A DNA stretch of 64,000 bases from Sycobia sp. Sy_11 (GCA_018907035.1 JACCIC010000210.1:495001-559000), one strand, 5' to 3'; counted from the stretch's first letter, positions 1 through 10,669 are shown. Made by a program: numbers and translations. Notes: a model not told the origin generated them from the sequence alone.

Positions 1-237
1 ATTTTTACAATATCAAGAATTGTAAAAATTGATCCAGTAACTTATCGCCTTAAAGATTATTACGATAAGCCTGTATTTCATAAAAAGCCTGGGGGTTTTT
101 ATGAAACTAAAATTCAAAAGACTTAGTATTCCGAAATTTATCTAGTAGAAAAAGTGCTAAAACGGAGTGGTAACCGCGTATATGTTAATTGGTTAGGATT
201 CAATATTGAGCATAATAGTTGGATAAATAAAAAATAA
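1..237 (+). pseudogene. Polinton/Maverick integrase, C-terminal tail with chromodomain-like end (partial, broken)
   Basis: Frame 1 is open from the window edge to TAA at 235-237 except for an in-frame TAG at 124-126. It reads as the end of a retroviral-like integrase of Polinton/Maverick type. A segment ending near RIVKIDPVTYRLKDY (residues about 6-20) is followed after the stop by a chromodomain-like block with YLVEKVLKR, YVNWLGF and HNSWI. The VKWxGY...NSW pattern is the usual hallmark of the chromodomain in these integrases. The DNA polymerase gene of the same element class lies just downstream on the opposite strand, which supports one decayed element. The N-terminal catalytic DDE part would lie left of the window. 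A chromodomain-bearing Ty3-type integrase is the alternative, less likely given the polymerase next door. Confidence 0.7.
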
Positions 238-241
238 ATTA

Positions 242-975
242 ATTGAATACAAGATATAATATAAGTATCATACATGGATAGGTATAAGGACACTAATTTG
301 AAAGTAAATAAGAAAGACAATGTATTATGATTGAAATATTTATTTATGTAATTAAGATATACATATTTTTTGTTTTTGACAAATAAATAATAAAAAGAAA
401 TGAAACAATGTGTTTTATTATTATTATTACTTAAGAAGTAGAAGTATTAAACTTAAAACAACTACCACTCCGATACTCTATAAATAAACAAAGCTGATTT
501 GCTTTATTAGCTATATTTATGAAAAATTCTTCATTTTTAATATGGCTGACGATATCTTTTGCGGTAAGAATATTTGAAAGTTTTCATGTATCTCCGCCAC
601 TACTTTCGTACCATATTTTGTGGAGACTTGCTTAAGGTAGTCACCATGTACTGATGATTTTTCTCCAATTCCGTACATTTCTTCCTCGGCAAGAAGTCGC
701 TTTCCGAAATTTTATTCAGAGTGGTTCAATCTATTCTAAAAAAAATTAATATTTTATTAATTCTAGCATATTTTTTCTAAGAGAAAAGTAACTATGAATC
801 TTACCTTACTAGAATAGTCTTTTTTTTGGAGAAGGGCGACAATTCTCAAACTGTTCAACTGTTCGAATGAGTTCTTCATCATCTTCAGTCTGTTAATATA
901 GATGATTCCCCACCACAATTTCTGCCCCTTCCATTGCCTCAGGGAGTACCTCCCTTCTCTCGACTTTAACTGAGC
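242..975. other. AT-rich stretch inside the Polinton remnant, no gene recognised
   Basis: Between the integrase tail and the 3' end of the polymerase gene I see no convincing coding sequence on either strand. It may be decayed element sequence. Confidence 0.5.
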
Positions 976-3700
976 TTATCCCTTCCAATACTTCCAAGAT
1001 TTGTTCAGGATTCCATTCATGTAATAGTTCATCCGATGTATAACGCTTATTGGTTCACCTTCACTGCTATAAAGCGTGATCCTTTCTCGTGCAGCTTGAT
1101 ATTCATTGGTTGCTTTATCACCCCTCTCCTCTTCTGCGTGTACATCTAGCATTACTCGAATCTCATTGGTGATCTTATTCTGCCTCTCTTCTTCCTTAGT
1201 AGCTGCATGTACTTGAGGTACTCTTCCATTAGTCTCGTCGTATCCCCTCACATTACCATTTCCCTCCTCTATTTGATGACTTTTACTTTCCATTATTTCC
1301 CTCTCTACCTGACTTGCAGCTTGCGACATTTGCTCTTCTAGGATTTTATAGTGACCCCAAGGTAATGTGTCTGTAGTATTGGGCAATAAGTATCTTTTAT
1401 CATCAAATGGACTGAGGGCAATTTTTTTCTGTTTTTCTGTATGCACTATGTGTAATTTTGAGCGAATGGTGCACTTCTCTCATTGTATAATTACGAGGTC
1501 TTCTAGACATCTTCTATAATCATCGAATGTAATTGATTTCTTCACTACACCCGATTTAATACGTTTAGCTTTTTTTACTATCCGTCCTCCTTCAACTAAA
1601 ATACTGTACATTTTACTTCGTAAACCAAGAAATTCCATCATGATTTTTCCATTACATTCATCTTTCATTAGTCCAGGCACTTTTTTATTTTGTCGTGGAA
1701 TACCATACTGATTATTTTCGTCATAATCAGAAGTATCAAATCTTTGAATATCTTCTTTCGTTATTTAATACATATCAATATCCTCTACTTCATATATCAA
1801 GCTATCAGTATCAGTATACAAGAACTTACACTTTTTGCCCACTCGACGTTTCATGTAAGAGTAGTGAAAATCATACACTAATGTCTTTGATAGATCGAGC
1901 ATACAAAGCCCAACGTAGATCGGCTTTTTGATTGTTACACTTGTTTTCTTAAGCTGAATGACAACTAAATTTTCATCGAAAATTGCACAGCTATGATAAG
2001 TAGGTAGGAATATGTATGCCTCTGCTCCATATTGACCAGTGAATTTATTTACTAAACATATATCAACGCGAGATCGCTCTCGCTCAATGCATTTTCCATA
2101 TACAGCATCAATTAATAATTTATAAAAAAGTTTTTCAAACTCATTCTTTGCATGCTTTCGCTTTGCAGTATTTAGTTCGACATATGGTTTCAGCCAGGGT
2201 TTCTTTTTAAAACTCAAAATTCAATGTACTTCTTTCAAAACGAAGACCATTGTCAAGCGCTTGTTTAAGAGCACGATAATGAATCAGATATTTTTTATCG
2301 TTCAATTTACTTAGCAGTTTCTTCTGTTTTGAACCAGGTGGTTTACCATGCTCAGCACAGAATGGTAAATCACGATATTGGTCATGTATTTCCTCAGGAT
2401 ATTTCAAATCTTCTTGAGCAATATAACCTATGTCAGAATCTGCTGGTGTATTGAAAAAGTCACGATTTGATTCATAATCAACCCATTTAAATTTTCCAAC
2501 TGCTAAATGCTGTACCATCGCCAATTCATACAAATTATTTATATCATAATATAAAAGTGTCTTTGTCTTTTTTTTCATCATATCTTGATCCCATGTATGG
2601 ATTATTTGCCTTTGCATATCGATTGCAGCACTGACTTATTCCACCTCAAATGCCTGATTCAATAAATAATAACATGTCAATATCTGTTAGAAGCTCTAAT
2701 TCTACCTTTGTCATTTTAAGAGCTGCTGCAAATGTTAATCCTGGAGTAGTGTAAAAATGCGCAAGACATAAGCCGTATGCTTTAATATATGTCTCTCGAA
2801 AACTTTCAAAGACATCTGCTAAGAGTAGTACATCTGTTTTTAAATATAAGTCCGAATACTCTCCTAATGTTCTTATATTAAAACTTTCCCATACTTGAAC
2901 AGCATGCTTATAGTCTTCCTCACAAATACTTGAATCTGTCAATTAATTATAAAATTCATTGGTCGACGGCAGTTTTGTAGTGATTAATTTATCAAGTCCA
3001 TCTAGAAAATCGTAAGGAAATATTCCTTTACGTCTAAGAAGATCAATATTTTCTCTAAAGATGATGACAAAAATCGCCAAGAATCTAAGAATCTAAAACT
3101 CACATCACCATCATCCATATACTTTGTGAAGGAAATATATTTTTCCTTGTTATGAGCTATTAAGTTAACTCGACCTTTCATCAGTGTAGAAGTTCCAATT
3201 TCTTTTAAAATAAAGTGTGTATCATAATTGAGATTGTGAAAAATTACTGGAATAAATTTCGAGTCTTTATAGTTCAGATTGCAGGAATTATGGGCAGCAC
3301 CTCTGAACCTAATGAGAAAAAAAATTAATTTAGCAACAATAATTTTTTTTCTTTATTATATTAAATTATTTTAAATTATTATATTAAATTTGCCTTGCTG
3401 TTAAATGACAGTGATCTCGCACTACCAGTTGCTTACCCAGAAATGGTTTTCGACATATATGGCAAACAGTTGACTATTGAAAAGTCAATTGTTCATCATC
3501 TGTGAATTTCATTAGTTTTGGATTTTTATAGAGAGGATCAATCTGCTCACCAATTGATTTTAATTCACACACAAACCAACTTGCGGGTGTCTCTTCGTCT
3601 GCACTTTTCTGTCCATTTCCTTTGTAAATGGGTAATTTTTCATCAGAGTGAAAATATTTTCATATTTATGCACTAACTTATAATACTTTTTTATGCCCAT
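976..3700 (-). pseudogene. Polinton/Maverick protein-primed DNA polymerase B (broken)
   Basis: Read right to left this is a family B, protein-primed DNA polymerase, the replicative enzyme of Polinton/Maverick elements. In order: a Cys-His segment CHIC...RDHCHLT and RGAAHNSCNL near 3470-3270; the exonuclease region with FHNLNYDTHF near 3220; [18 protein letters not shown] near 2830; polymerase motif A as YYDINNLY near 2550; motif B as KNEFEKLFYKLL...YGK near 2110; motif C YTDTDS near 1805; and the C-terminal [18 protein letters not shown] and ALSPFDDKRY...WGHY near 1680-1345. The frame is damaged by stops (for example near 2943 and 1480) and frameshifts near 2630, 2210 and 1765, so it cannot be expressed intact. 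After the usual end at WGHY the frame stays open for about 115 more Glu/Lys-rich residues to 976. The true 5' end is unclear. Confidence 0.85.
3309..3393 (-). other. Putative 85-bp GC-AG intron in the polymerase B gene
   Basis: On the minus strand the codons for HCHLTA end at 3394, followed by GCAAAT. The codons for FRGAAHNSC begin at 3308 after CTCATTAG. Removing 3393-3309 joins the two conserved blocks in frame with an Arg codon (AG|G) at the junction. The removed stretch is AT-rich with a T-rich run before the AG. The alternative is a small insertion that happens to end in AG. Confidence 0.5.
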
Positions 3701-4033
3701 CCAGAATCTTTCTCCTGAAATTCTTCTAGATAAGTAAGAAGAGGGTCCTTAATATGTTCCTCATATCATTTGCCTAAGTCAGTAGACATGTATGCTGTAG
3801 CACTCATACTTGTGAAATATTTAATATCTGTTCTTTCCTCTCCATTTTTCTGCATCGAAAATTCTGACATAAAATCATGTAATTGCACCATATTCATGTA
3901 AGCATGCTTGTACTTTATCCTCAAAGAGCTTCTGTGTATCGAGAAAGAAACTATTAAAAAATGAATGCATAAGCATAAAACTTACATTCCTAATCATCAC
4001 ATCTAACTATAGGTAAATAGAAATAAACTGAAA

Positions 4034-4765
4034 ATGGCTAGAGTGAGGGAATACGAAGTGATGTTTAGAAAAAATATTCTGAAGTGTCCAGAAGATAAAG
4101 TGTTTTTCTGCGACATGCAGGGTTTTCAGACAAGAATTATTATTATTAGGTATGGAAAGAGGTGCACTACCTAGAGTATATATCTTTAAGCCACCATTTC
4201 CATGGAGTGACTTGTCATGGAATGAAAAAAAAACAGTTGACTGGTTGCAGCGTGATTACCATCGGCTTGAATGGGATACTGGTGACATTCCGTACCATAG
4301 GCTCAAAAGAACATTGGAGATATGCTGTACAGGAGTCAAAAAATTATATGTGAAGGGATGAGAGAAGAAGGAATGGTTGACAATCATTCTGCCAAGTATG
4401 TAAGTAATTTGCATACTTACAATCATCTTTATATTTATTTCATGTATATATTTCAAAAAGTAATAAAAAATAAACTTTATGGAAAAGTATATTTTCATAC
4501 AATATTCATACATTGTTCATACTTTTTCATACTTTTTGATACTTTTTCATACTTTTTTTCTAATTCCAAAATTATATCTGATGTGGAGGAGCTGCATTGC
4601 TCATCATTGCAAACATTGCAGAGTGAACGACAAAATGTAATTTGCCACAACCATCCATTATGCAGCCGAAGTATACCAATGTATGCGATACGGAATGTCA
4701 CAATAATGCTTACATGGTTGCAAAATTATTTGAGTGCAAAGAATGGACGACATGAAATTGACTAA
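4034..4765 (+). pseudogene. Broken gene of an unnamed insect family with a D-x-QGF motif
   Basis: I do not know a name for this family. An ATG at 4034 opens a frame with KVFFCDMQGFQTR, which shifts frame near 4140. It continues as PRVYIFKPPFPWSDLSWNEK, WLQRDYHRLEWDTGDIPY and KKLYVKG, where a TGA at 4359-4361 interrupts it. Reading through gives EKKEWLTIIL up to a donor-like GTAAGTAA near 4398. After an AT-rich gap the frame DVEELHCSSLQTL...CHNHPLCS...WLQNYL runs to TGA at 4763-4765. The spacing of Asp, HRLEW, Cys and His residues reminds me of a nuclease-like fold, but that is inference only. It lies directly upstream of the Polinton polymerase on the other strand and may be element cargo. 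It carries at least one frameshift and one stop. Confidence 0.45.
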
Positions 4766-5870
4766 AAATAGCATTATTGTAAAATGAAATTTGTAAAAAA
4801 TTATATTAATAAATACTATATACCTTGAAAAAAAAATCAGATTTGTAATTTTTATTTCAATTATTAATATTATTGTATTATATAAATAATATAATATAAA
4901 TTCTTATATTATATTATTCCTATAATTGTTTAGTTTTTAAATAATTTAAAAAAATATATTGAAGTAGCTTTAAAAAAAAAAATAAATAAATAAGTAAAAA
5001 ATATTAAAGTAATTTAATAAAATAAAATAACTAAATAGTAAATAAGTGAAAAAAATTTTAAAAATGAATGAAAAAACATTTGATACAATCAATTTTTAAA
5101 AATAAAAAAAAATTCTTGGAAATACACAATTTCCTAGAATTTTCAAGAAATTCTTAGAAATTGTACATTTTCAAGAAATATGCCTTCAAAAAATTTTTTT
5201 GGGGATGGGCAAGCCCCCCCTTCCCCGCCGTTCGTGGGACGCTTCCAGCTTGACGTTTGCTCGCATCTTTTAGTACGATATTTTGGAGTATACTTAAAGT
5301 TCGTGTTTTGCTTTAACGTTTATTTATTAATTTTATTAACTTTAATTAATAATATGGATGAAATAAAGGGTTTTGATTAATGAAATTATATTAATGAAAT
5401 TATTTTATTTTTGATGAGAGATAATGTTATTATATATTATATACTATTATTATATAATTATTATTATTGTTAATTAATTTAAATTATTATTAATGTAATA
5501 ATAAGTTAATGTACGTTCTTTATGAGGACAGGTACTCTACTTCTATGAGGAAAGGTAGGAATGATAAAAGATGGTAAAACGTAATAATTTTTTTTTCCAT
5601 TTCTTTATTTATTTTTATTTATTTTTTCATACATTTTTTATTTTTTATATTTTATATTTTTATATTTATATTTATACATATTTATATTTTATATTTATAT
5701 TTTTACATTTCATTAATTTCTTATAAAATACATATAATAATACATATTCATATAAAATACAATATATGGTTTTTTTTATTATTTTTTAAGATTTTATAAA
5801 AAGCATTTTTTTTAAAATCAATTTAATTGTATTTTTTTCCAATCTAATGTCTTGTCCTATCATTGGCTGC
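4766..5870. other. AT-rich non-coding stretch
   Basis: Mostly A/T homopolymer runs and TATTTA-rich low complexity. A short GC-richer island near 5205-5270 has no recognisable coding content. No gene or element ends seen. Confidence 0.5.
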
Positions 5871-6172
5871 GCTGAGGGATGTTCGGTGTTGATTTCCTCA
5901 ACGCATGCTTGCGATCGATGGGCTGCGGCTGCGGTGCTGTGTCATCCTCGGCGTTCTCGGACGGCTTCTTCTTCTCTCCTTCCTCACTGAACGGCTCCTT
6001 GAGCGTTTGCTGTGCCGATTACTTCCATCATTCATTCCAGGAAAAAATAAAAAAAAATCATAAATATTAATATTAATATATTACAATTAAATATTAAATA
6101 TATTTTAAAATTAAATATTAATATATTTAAAATAGAAGAATTTGAAAATAATCATTATTTTTCTTAACTTAC

Positions 6173-6548
6173 CTCCATCTATCTTATCGAACAATTCTAC
6201 AAACTTTACTACCTGACGAATGGCCTCTGTCATATCCTGCGCTCTTCGATATAGCGCTCTCCAAACCGTCACAGAACCTGGAATGCTCCTTATTTCCGGT
6301 TCACAACAGGGCGTTACAATCCTTGTCAGCGAGGCTGCAACGATCGAAATTGGCCTCGTCGGTCGTGTGTCCTCATCCTCCTCCAGCTTTTCCTCCCCAA
6401 ACAAGTCCATTGACTTCAAATATTTGCCCCTGCTTCGGGGAGCCTCTTCTGCAGCAGGCATCCGCTTCCCGGTGCTGTTACTGTTGCTGTTGCTGTTGCC
6501 GTTGCTTCTGCAGCTGTCTGCCGTGCTCACAGCTACCTTCATTTTCAA
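6173..6548 (-). CDS. Unknown protein, first exon (copy 1 of a duplicated sequence)
   Basis: ATG at 6548 opens 125 codons: a short Lys/Ser start, an Asn-Ser dipeptide repeat (residues about 16-25, CAG/CTG-type DNA repeat), GKRMPAAEEAPRSR, KSMDLFGEEKLEEDEDTRP (acidic), and a more hydrophobic IVAASLTRIVTPCCEPEIRS followed by GSVTVWRALYRRA and a helical tail ending KFVELFDKIDG. A strong donor, GGAG|GTAAGT, ends the exon at 6173 in phase 1. A possible second exon lies at about 6030-5860. It has a basic SR/K-rich frame (RSRSRSVRKEKKKKPSENAE), but I could not fix an acceptor. I do not recognise the family. Most of it is repeated at 11931-12335, so it is probably transposon-derived or has been mobilised. 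The opposite strand is also open, so coding on this strand is inferred from composition and the splice donor. Confidence 0.4.
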
Positions 6549-6657
6549 TTTTTAATATTATTACATTTTGAAATTTGAAGGCAGATTGTGATGGAAACAC
6601 TGACTGCGATTCCGCTTTTATAGAGCTTTAGAATGCTGTCCTTCTATCAGAAAACGT
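6241..6657. repeat. Duplicated segment, copy 1 (partner 11931-12335)
   Basis: The sequence from GCTCTTCGATATAGCG to TATCAGAAAACGT is nearly identical to 11931-12335 in the same orientation. The main differences are a shorter CTG-type repeat and scattered substitutions in the second copy. Outside these limits the two loci are unrelated. Confidence 0.9.
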
Positions 6658-6749
6658 TTGGTTAAAATTGGTTAAAAAAATAAAAAAAATAAAAAAGAAG
6701 AACCGCTTTCATTTACGATATTATGGGAAGGATGGTTCACCCCTTCCAC

Positions 6750-7010
6750 ATGCAAGTAAATTTTGCTCATTGGTGGTGGAGCACAAGTTTTCTCCTCCCT
6801 CATTGATAATCCATCCCCCCTCCACTTACTTGTGTGGTGATCGGTTATACTTGTCTGATGGACCAAACCAAAATTTTAACATCCTGCCTCTCAGCCACGG
6901 CGAAGCGTATATCATTCCTCATTGGTGGAGGAACACAATTTTTCTCCTCCCTCTCAGACTCGGCGAAGCGTACGTTATTCGTCATTGGTGGAAATTGTAT
7001 CACTCCATAC
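6750..7010. repeat. Short imperfect repeats around CATTGGTGG...CTCCTCCCTC
   Basis: Related stretches with CATTGGTGGWGSAACACAA followed by TTCTCCTCCCTC, and GGCGAAGCGTAYRTTATTC, recur near 6770, 6890-6950 and 6965-7000. They are degenerate and their unit length is not constant. Confidence 0.4.
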
Positions 7011-7139
7011 GCAATAATGAGCTAAGCGTGCGCCTAGCAAAGGCAAAATTTTTCCCCACAATCGCTTGTTATGATCTTTCTAATGACCTGTCTATCTCGT
7101 ATGATCTATGATTTTAGGCAGATTCACGTTCTTCTTTAT

Positions 7140-8050
7140 TCGAGCGAGAAACTGTGGCACTAGTAAAGAAAGAATATCTCGCTTCCAGCATTTAGTATGG
7201 TCTCACCTGTTCCTTATAACAATACTGATCTATAACCATTAATGATAAGCGGATTAAACTAATTGATCATTTACCCTCGGTCAGTATGTCAAGAGGCACA
7301 CGTGTTCGCCTCTCCTCAGATCTACTTTTCCATGCTCCTTCCAAGAAGTAAACCATTTGAAAATAGAACGCTTATATACTGGTTTCCCATAGTCACTCCC
7401 TTGGAATTCCAATCGCATTGATGTTGTATTCAACCAAAATCGTAAAGATTTAAAGCGAGGGAGTTACAAAGAGAAATAGAAACATGATCTTGGTTACAAT
7501 ATATCGTATTAATGTTTGCTATAACATAACCATCAACGGAAAGCGCATTATCCTAATTGATGAGATAACCTTAGTCAGTCTGTCAAGAGGCGCACGTGCT
7601 CGCCTATCGTCAGACCCGCTTTCACATGTTGCTTCCAAGAAGTGTACCTTTTTCGAAAATAGTACAACTGTACGTTGGTTTCCCGCAGTTACTCCATTCT
7701 TTTCAATTGCAAAAATGTTATACTCTGTCGAAATCAACAAGATACAAATCTAGAGAGTTACAAAGAAAAAGAGTTCACCTCAATCAGTCTGTCAAGAACT
7801 AGTATTCGCCTCTACTCGGACCCTTTCACATGCTTTTCCGAGAAGTGGGCCTCTTTCAAAATAGATACTTGTACTCTCGTTTTCCATACTCACTCCCTTT
7901 TACAAATGCATCGATATTATCCTCGATCGAAACTAAGAGGATGCAAGGTGGGGGACCGGCAAAGAAAAATAACTCGCTTTCAGTATACATTATATGGGCA
8001 CGCATTTTCTATAATAATAGATAACCATCAACGGTGTTCGCTTTTCTCAC
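7140..8050. repeat. Divergent tandem array, unit about 294 bp
   Basis: The anchor GTCAGTMTGTCAAGAGGC starts at 7280 and 7574, and a diverged form at about 7782. A second anchor, GAGTTACAAAGA, lies at about 7460 and 7753, with a related GGCAAAGAAAAATAACTCGC near 7955. A third, ATAACCATYAAYG, lies near 7230, 7524 and 8020. The spacing gives two units of about 294 bp and one shortened by about 90 bp, with a partial unit at each end. No gene is seen inside. Confidence 0.65.
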
Positions 8051-8130
8051 ACGCATATTAAATTTTCATCGTGAAGAAACATCATTCTGCTCAAATTTAA
8101 TGAATGTAAATGATGAAACGAGTCGTTCCC

Positions 8131-8131
<1 letters not shown>

Positions 8132-8220
<89 letters not shown>
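8132..8220. repeat. (CT)n microsatellite
   Basis: About 89 bp of almost uninterrupted CT dinucleotide. It is followed by a short G-run near 8366 and smaller CT tracts near 8673 and 8766. Confidence 0.95.
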
Positions 8221-8222
<2 letters not shown>

Positions 8223-8239
8223 ATCTAATATAATATAGC

Positions 8240-8820
8240 AAGAGTGGCATCGTTTCGGGAGGCAACCTCATTCTCTATACATTAAAATATGCAGGGGGCT
8301 TCAGCATAGTTTTCAAGAGGGGTAGGTGTGCTTGAATGCCCACAGGGCCAAAGCAAAGATTTCAGGGGGGGGGGGGAGATTCCAGAATGCCCATGTGCTA
8401 GAATGCCCATAGCCTATCTACTTACATGAATAGTTTGTCTGTATAAACAAAACTACTTTACCCTTCCTTGCCTATAAAACTGCGTTTGAAAACATCTTTG
8501 TCAACATTTAAGGATGCAGTACATGAATAAATGAATTATTTATATTGTGTTTGTGAGAATAATTGTGATATTATTATTTCAATTCTATGAAAAACATTTT
8601 TAAAAAATTCTATGTTATTCTTTTGCCATTTAGTTGCAAGAAACCATCACATTAATAAAATAGTTATAAATCTCTCTCTCTCTCCCTCTCTCTCTTCGCA
8701 TATGAAGGACCACGAGTCCTTAGGTTAGGCTCTAATAAATACAATTCTAATTCTAATTCTAATTCTCTCTCTCTCTGTGTCTCTCTCATTTGCCAATTTT
8801 ACTATTACGACAATTAAACT
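8240..8820. other. Intron 3' of Mgat1 exon v, no gene seen
   Basis: AT-rich sequence with small CT and TTCTAA simple repeats and a short repeated phrase GAATGCCCAYAG near 8330-8410. I looked here for the next Mgat1 exon and did not find it. Confidence 0.5.
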
Positions 8821-8823
8821 TAC

Positions 8824-8928
8824 TTGCTTACACCAATTTTTCCAAAAGTTCTAGTACGTGATAATTCCGGTCTAATACAAGCACGATTCTTTCTCTGTTC
8901 AGGCTGTCGTATCCAATCATCCCAATAA
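8824..8928 (-). CDS. Mgat1: Mgat1, exon v (catalytic WDDW segment)
   Basis: Exon of alpha-1,3-mannosyl-glycoprotein 2-beta-N-acetylglucosaminyltransferase (GnT-I), the Golgi type II membrane enzyme that transfers GlcNAc from UDP-GlcNAc to Man5GlcNAc2 and opens the hybrid/complex N-glycan branch. The reading [20 protein letters not shown] followed by [14 protein letters not shown] is unmistakable for the family. The WDDW stretch holds the Asp proposed as catalytic base in the mammalian enzyme. The acceptor is TTATTACAG at 8931-8929. The exon starts with one base that completes a Ser codon begun in exon iv, and ends in phase 2 at a consensus AA|GTAAGT donor. There are no stops. The following exons (usually GxFFDxxL...) are not visible at lower coordinates and are probably outside the window. 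Confidence 0.93.
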
Positions 8929-9313
8929 CTGTAATAATATAATAGAAAATATATATTAAAATATTTTAAAATAAATAATTATTAAATGAACATATATATT
9001 TGAACAAATATGATGTGAAAAAATGAAGCATATAAACAGTATACAAATATCTTATGTTGTTCATGCTAATGAATATTATGAAAACAGGTAAGCTGAAGCA
9101 GTGTTATAGAAAGAACAATCAAATATTTAGATATAATCAAAATATTTTTTAATTTTTGACATTACATACAATACATTTTAGACTTCTACGAGAACATTAT
9201 AAAGGCAATAATTACGAATTCATTTCTACATTGAGGTCAAGTTTATTATACCTGATTCAAATACTTAGTTGACTTAGGATATTAGTATTATTGGTTATAA
9301 ATTAAAACAATTG

Positions 9314-9344
9314 AATTGTACTTATGTCGACTGCCCATATACAA
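9314..9344 (+). repeat. 31-bp sequence, inverted partner at 14616-14646
   Basis: Perfect 31-bp match to the reverse complement of 14616-14646. It sits directly before the Gypsy gag-like fragment, whereas its partner sits directly after a Penelope 3' end. Confidence 0.85.
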
Positions 9345-9349
9345 GGAAT

Positions 9350-10190
9350 CCGAGGAATGCATAATGCTGGAAGTGACCTTTCATTCGGTGGATACTACTA
9401 GCACGTACCCGAAGCCAAAAATTGCGACTGTGGACATTAAGTCGCCAGACTTCAAAGCTCTAGTATGAGAAGTCTTGTCAGAGGCGGGCATTAAAGCCAC
9501 TTCTCGCGATTTAAAGGTACTAGCGTTTGCAGTCTTTATGAATAAAAAGAGTAGTCATAACTTGCACCCGAGGTCACCACGTGCATGGAAGAGCAGAGCG
9601 TCGAACTTACCTAAATCAGAGAAAGAGCCTCCCTTGAGAGGGAAACTTGTGCGCTAGTCCTTCAGCGCCCAAAATAAACTTAAGCCCTATGCTTTGCGAG
9701 ACCTGTAATAATGCAGCTGCGAGGACACTGGATAATGGTGATTTCCCAATTCTCTCTATAATGGAAGAGCATTATGGCCGTGACTCCGCTGACTCCGCCA
9801 CAGATGTCGACCCAGGTCGATATTTACGATCGTGGATATAGCTGGGAATAGAATAGCGAGATGCGCATTCATGCACTGTTCGATGCAGTGACTGCTCGTA
9901 CACCTCCTCGGATCAATCGGCCTGCCGATATCATCTGCCCTCGGTAGTTTAGTTCAAGCTTTTCCCGGCTCTTGCGATTGATTCACCACGGCAAAAATAG
10001 AACCGATAATAGGTGAAGTGCCCCTTCCATTTGTAATTGCATGCACCGAAATGGAATTACACGTCATTTTAATTCCTGACTTAGAAACTAACTGTCTACT
10101 TGGCGCGAACTTCTATAGCACTTTCTATGCGATTATCCACTCGCGCGACAATAATATGTCCATCGTGGGTGCAGTTGATCTGGTTTCGCT
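9350..10190 (+). pseudogene. Gypsy-type gag-protease fragment (broken)
   Basis: Gag-like reading near 9360-9660, including PRSPRAWKSRASNLPKSEKE, is followed after several stops and shifts by an aspartic-protease-like tail at 10015-10180. That tail reads GEVPLPFVIACTEMELH, then IPDLETNCLLGANFYSTFY, the usual 'IPxLxxDCLLGxxF' flank of Ty3/Gypsy retropepsins. The catalytic DTGA part is not readable. No LTRs, RT or integrase were found nearby, so this is a truncated relic, cut on the right by a Penelope element. Confidence 0.6.
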
Positions 10191-10214
10191 ACAACTCTGC
10201 ATCATCTCCGTCAT

Positions 10215-10567
10215 TTCGGCATATTTGATTTTGATATTGACACCCATCACCACCACCAAATTTAGTAAATTAAATATAAATTCCTCCTCTACACAATAGA
10301 GTATATATAGATTAGAATATAAGGTTTAGTTTAGTCCCTGATGAGGAGCCGTAACAAGCTCGAAACGTTGGACACGTCTTCAATTAGGTAAGGGTGTTGG
10401 GGATAGTCAGACTGCACTTTTCTAACAAAGAATTTTTTCAGCTAATATTTTATTTTCAGATTAGTCTACGGGGGTGAATGTAAACAAGGACAGTCTGACT
10501 GTCATTATAATTTTAATTTAATTTTTAATTTATTTTTAATTTTTATTTTATTTTATTTTTGTATTTA

Positions 10568-10598
<31 letters not shown>

Positions 10599-10660
10599 TT
10601 TAGATTGAATTGATTGGACTGTAAGACCAATAAAAGATATTTATTAATTAATAAGTTGTA
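10215..10660 (+). mobile_element. Penelope-like element 3' end, copy 1
   Basis: Matches the Penelope copy at 18345-18630 through the shared text TTAGAATATAAGGTTTAG, the hammerhead-like core, GTGTTGGGGAYAGTCAGACTGC and AAGGACAGTCTGACTGTCATTATAATTTTAATTT. It ends at GATTGGACTGTAAGACCAATAAA followed by AGATATTTATTAATT. No coding sequence remains. A block at about 10254-10300 (ACCAAATTTAGTAAATTAAATAT...) is inverted relative to copy 3. Confidence 0.7.
10338..10378 (+). ncRNA. Hammerhead-ribozyme-like motif (Penelope), copy 1
   Basis: CTGATGA, a short hairpin (GAGC...GCTC, with one bulged G) and GAAAC are followed by a 3-bp CGT/ACG helix and GTC. This is the core order of a type I hammerhead. Hammerheads are known in Penelope-like elements. 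Stem I is not evident, so activity as a monomer is doubtful. Confidence 0.55.
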
Positions 10661-10669
10661 ATTAAGTAT

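Noticed and set aside
6220..6555. Plus-strand 111-codon frame with a Leu run
   Set aside because: The Leu run is the reverse reading of the CAG-type Asn-Ser repeat. The minus strand has an ATG, a better composition and a splice donor.
8640..8820. Next exon of Mgat1 directly after exon v
   Set aside because: No GxFF or KFIKLN-like coding and no acceptor with open frame was found; only simple repeats.
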